A stretch of DNA of 6,120 nt, from NCBI GenBank assembly GCA_964414595.1, contig CAYPXJ010000072.1, forward strand, positions 1 through 6,120, in the 5' to 3' direction. Shown piece after piece: positions 5,907 through 6,120 of the stretch. Made by a program: the position numbers and the translations under genes. The stretch comes from CAYPXJ01 sp964414595. Lineage in GTDB: Bacteria > Pseudomonadota > Alphaproteobacteria > Rickettsiales > CAIJLX01. The stretch's first letter is position 1. Every line of letters starts with the position of its first letter. The notes under the pieces were generated by a model. The model searched no databases and was not told the origin of the DNA. It saw only the letters and a list, made by a program, of their open reading frames with translations.

Positions 5907-5933
5907 TTTACTTATGTAACTATGCAATATAAC
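5907..5933 (+). promoter_or_regulatory. Weak candidate second rRNA promoter
   Basis: TATAAC (5928-5933) matches five of six -10 bases. The best partner, TTTACT (5907-5912), matches four of six -35 bases but at only 15 bases, which is short. Tandem rrn promoters are common, but this A/T-rich stretch gives such matches easily. Confidence 0.2.
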
Positions 5934-5970
5934 AGTTAATTCATAGCAATATGAAACAATACGCTTATAT

Positions 5971-5995
5971 CGCATTTACTTTGATAGTAAATGCG
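5971..5995 (+). other. Leader hairpin 4, perfect 10-bp stem
   Basis: CGCATTTACT (5971-5980) and AGTAAATGCG (5986-5995) are exact inverted repeats around the loop TTGAT. It is the most regular structure in the leader. It is not followed by a T-run, so it is not a terminator. A processing or protein-binding element is plausible. Confidence 0.7.
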
Positions 5996-6005
5996 CAGCG
6001 TGTGG

Positions 6006-6016
6006 GTTAAAGAGCA
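6006..6016 (+). promoter_or_regulatory. Exact reverse complement of the E. coli boxA core
   Basis: GTTAAAGAGCA is the reverse complement of TGCTCTTTAAC. In the RNA it would be antisense to a boxA, either the heptamer at 5829-5835 (seven contiguous pairs) or one in the 16S-23S spacer outside the window. That suggests a strand of the pre-16S processing stem, but an 11-base coincidence in A/T-rich DNA cannot be excluded. Confidence 0.3.
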
Positions 6017-6026
6017 ATTTCTTTTT

Positions 6027-6046
6027 ATAAAAACTTTGGTTTTTAT
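6027..6046 (+). other. Leader hairpin 5, adjacent to the 16S 5' end
   Basis: ATAAAAAC (6027-6034) pairs exactly with GTTTTTAT (6039-6046) around TTTG, extendable by wobble pairs TTT/GGG and T-A (6023-6026 with 6047-6050). It ends 10-14 bases before the predicted mature 16S end, so it could guide 5' maturation. The stem is A/U-rich and weak. Confidence 0.55.
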
Positions 6047-6060
6047 GGGATTCAAATTTT

Positions 6061-6120
6061 CAATATGAGAGTTTGATCCTGGCTCAGAACGAACGCTGGC
6101 GGCAGGCCTAACACATGCAA
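6061..6120 (+). rRNA. rrs: 16S ribosomal RNA, first 60 bases (3' part outside window)
   Basis: The small-subunit rRNA starts here and runs off the window. AGAGTTTGATCCTGGCTCAG (6068-6087) is the universal 5' segment, followed by GAACGCTGGCGGCAGGCCTAACACATGCAA to the edge. Alignment to E. coli by eye is gapless and places E. coli base 1 at 6061 and base 60 at 6120; the exact mature end is uncertain by a few bases. The AACGAACGC variant after GGCTCAG, where E. coli has ATTGAACGC, is common in Alphaproteobacteria. The gene is on the same strand as the upstream translation genes and has its own promoter at 5703-5731. Confidence 0.98.

Larger units (their letters stand above)
5738..6060 (+). other. 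16S rRNA 5' leader (transcribed, removed during maturation)
   Basis: The interval between the predicted start of transcription and the mature 16S end has no convincing gene. The first part (to about 5850) is mixed in composition and contains a short ATG-less open frame. The rest is A/T-rich. Five inverted repeats, a boxA-like heptamer and a sequence antisense to boxA are listed separately. In rrn operons such leaders carry antitermination signals and the 5' strand of the processing stem. The 3' partner would lie beyond the window. Confidence 0.7.

Noticed and set aside
5971..5995. Perfect hairpin as an intrinsic terminator before 16S
   Set aside because: No T-run follows, and a terminator inside the rRNA leader would block the operon.

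Overview
The window is a stretch of bacterial chromosome read entirely on the + strand. It holds the 3' end of the conserved nusA-infB translation and RNA-metabolism operon, followed by a single unrecognised regulator-like gene and the start of a ribosomal RNA operon. The organism is most likely an alphaproteobacterium. The 16S 5' end carries the AACGAACGCTGGCGGCAGGC block common in that class, RbfA opens with the SQRQLxxGEE-type N-terminus I associate with alphaproteobacteria, and a perfect TTAA-N7-TTAA box (the CtrA consensus) lies in a promoter region. Base composition is balanced by eye. I cannot place the organism below class level.

Layout. Positions 1-404 are the C-terminal end of infB (IF-2). 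Then come rbfA (419-838), truB (838-1728, overlapping rbfA by one base), rpsO (1750-2019) and pnp (2062-4218). The spacing is tight (14, -1, 21 and 42 bases), as expected for one transcript. A strong hairpin terminator follows pnp at 4226-4259. Its T-rich tail overlaps the CtrA-like box (4261-4275) and a weak promoter for the next gene. That gene (4323-5639) encodes a 438-residue protein with a split helix-turn-helix domain, a second HTH-like segment, a Pro/Gln/Lys/Ala-rich linker containing a 44-residue internal duplication, and an acidic tail. I do not recognise it as a named family.

From 5640 to 6060 there is no convincing gene. This stretch holds a probable terminator for the HTH gene, a strong rRNA-type promoter (TTGACA-17-TATACA, 5703-5731) with an A/T-rich upstream tract and a GC-rich discriminator, and a transcribed leader of about 320 bases. 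The leader contains five clear hairpins, a boxA-like heptamer and an 11-base reverse complement of the E. coli boxA core. The 16S gene begins at about 6061 and runs off the window.

How the parts work together: IF-2 recruits initiator tRNA, RbfA matures the 30S subunit, TruB makes the T-loop pseudouridine of tRNAs, S15 nucleates the 16S central domain and PNPase degrades and processes RNA. An rRNA operon lies immediately downstream. No mobile element, CRISPR array, tRNA or phage gene is visible. I see no clearly new multi-gene system. The best candidates for something undescribed are the HTH protein with its CtrA-like control site and the heavily structured rRNA leader.
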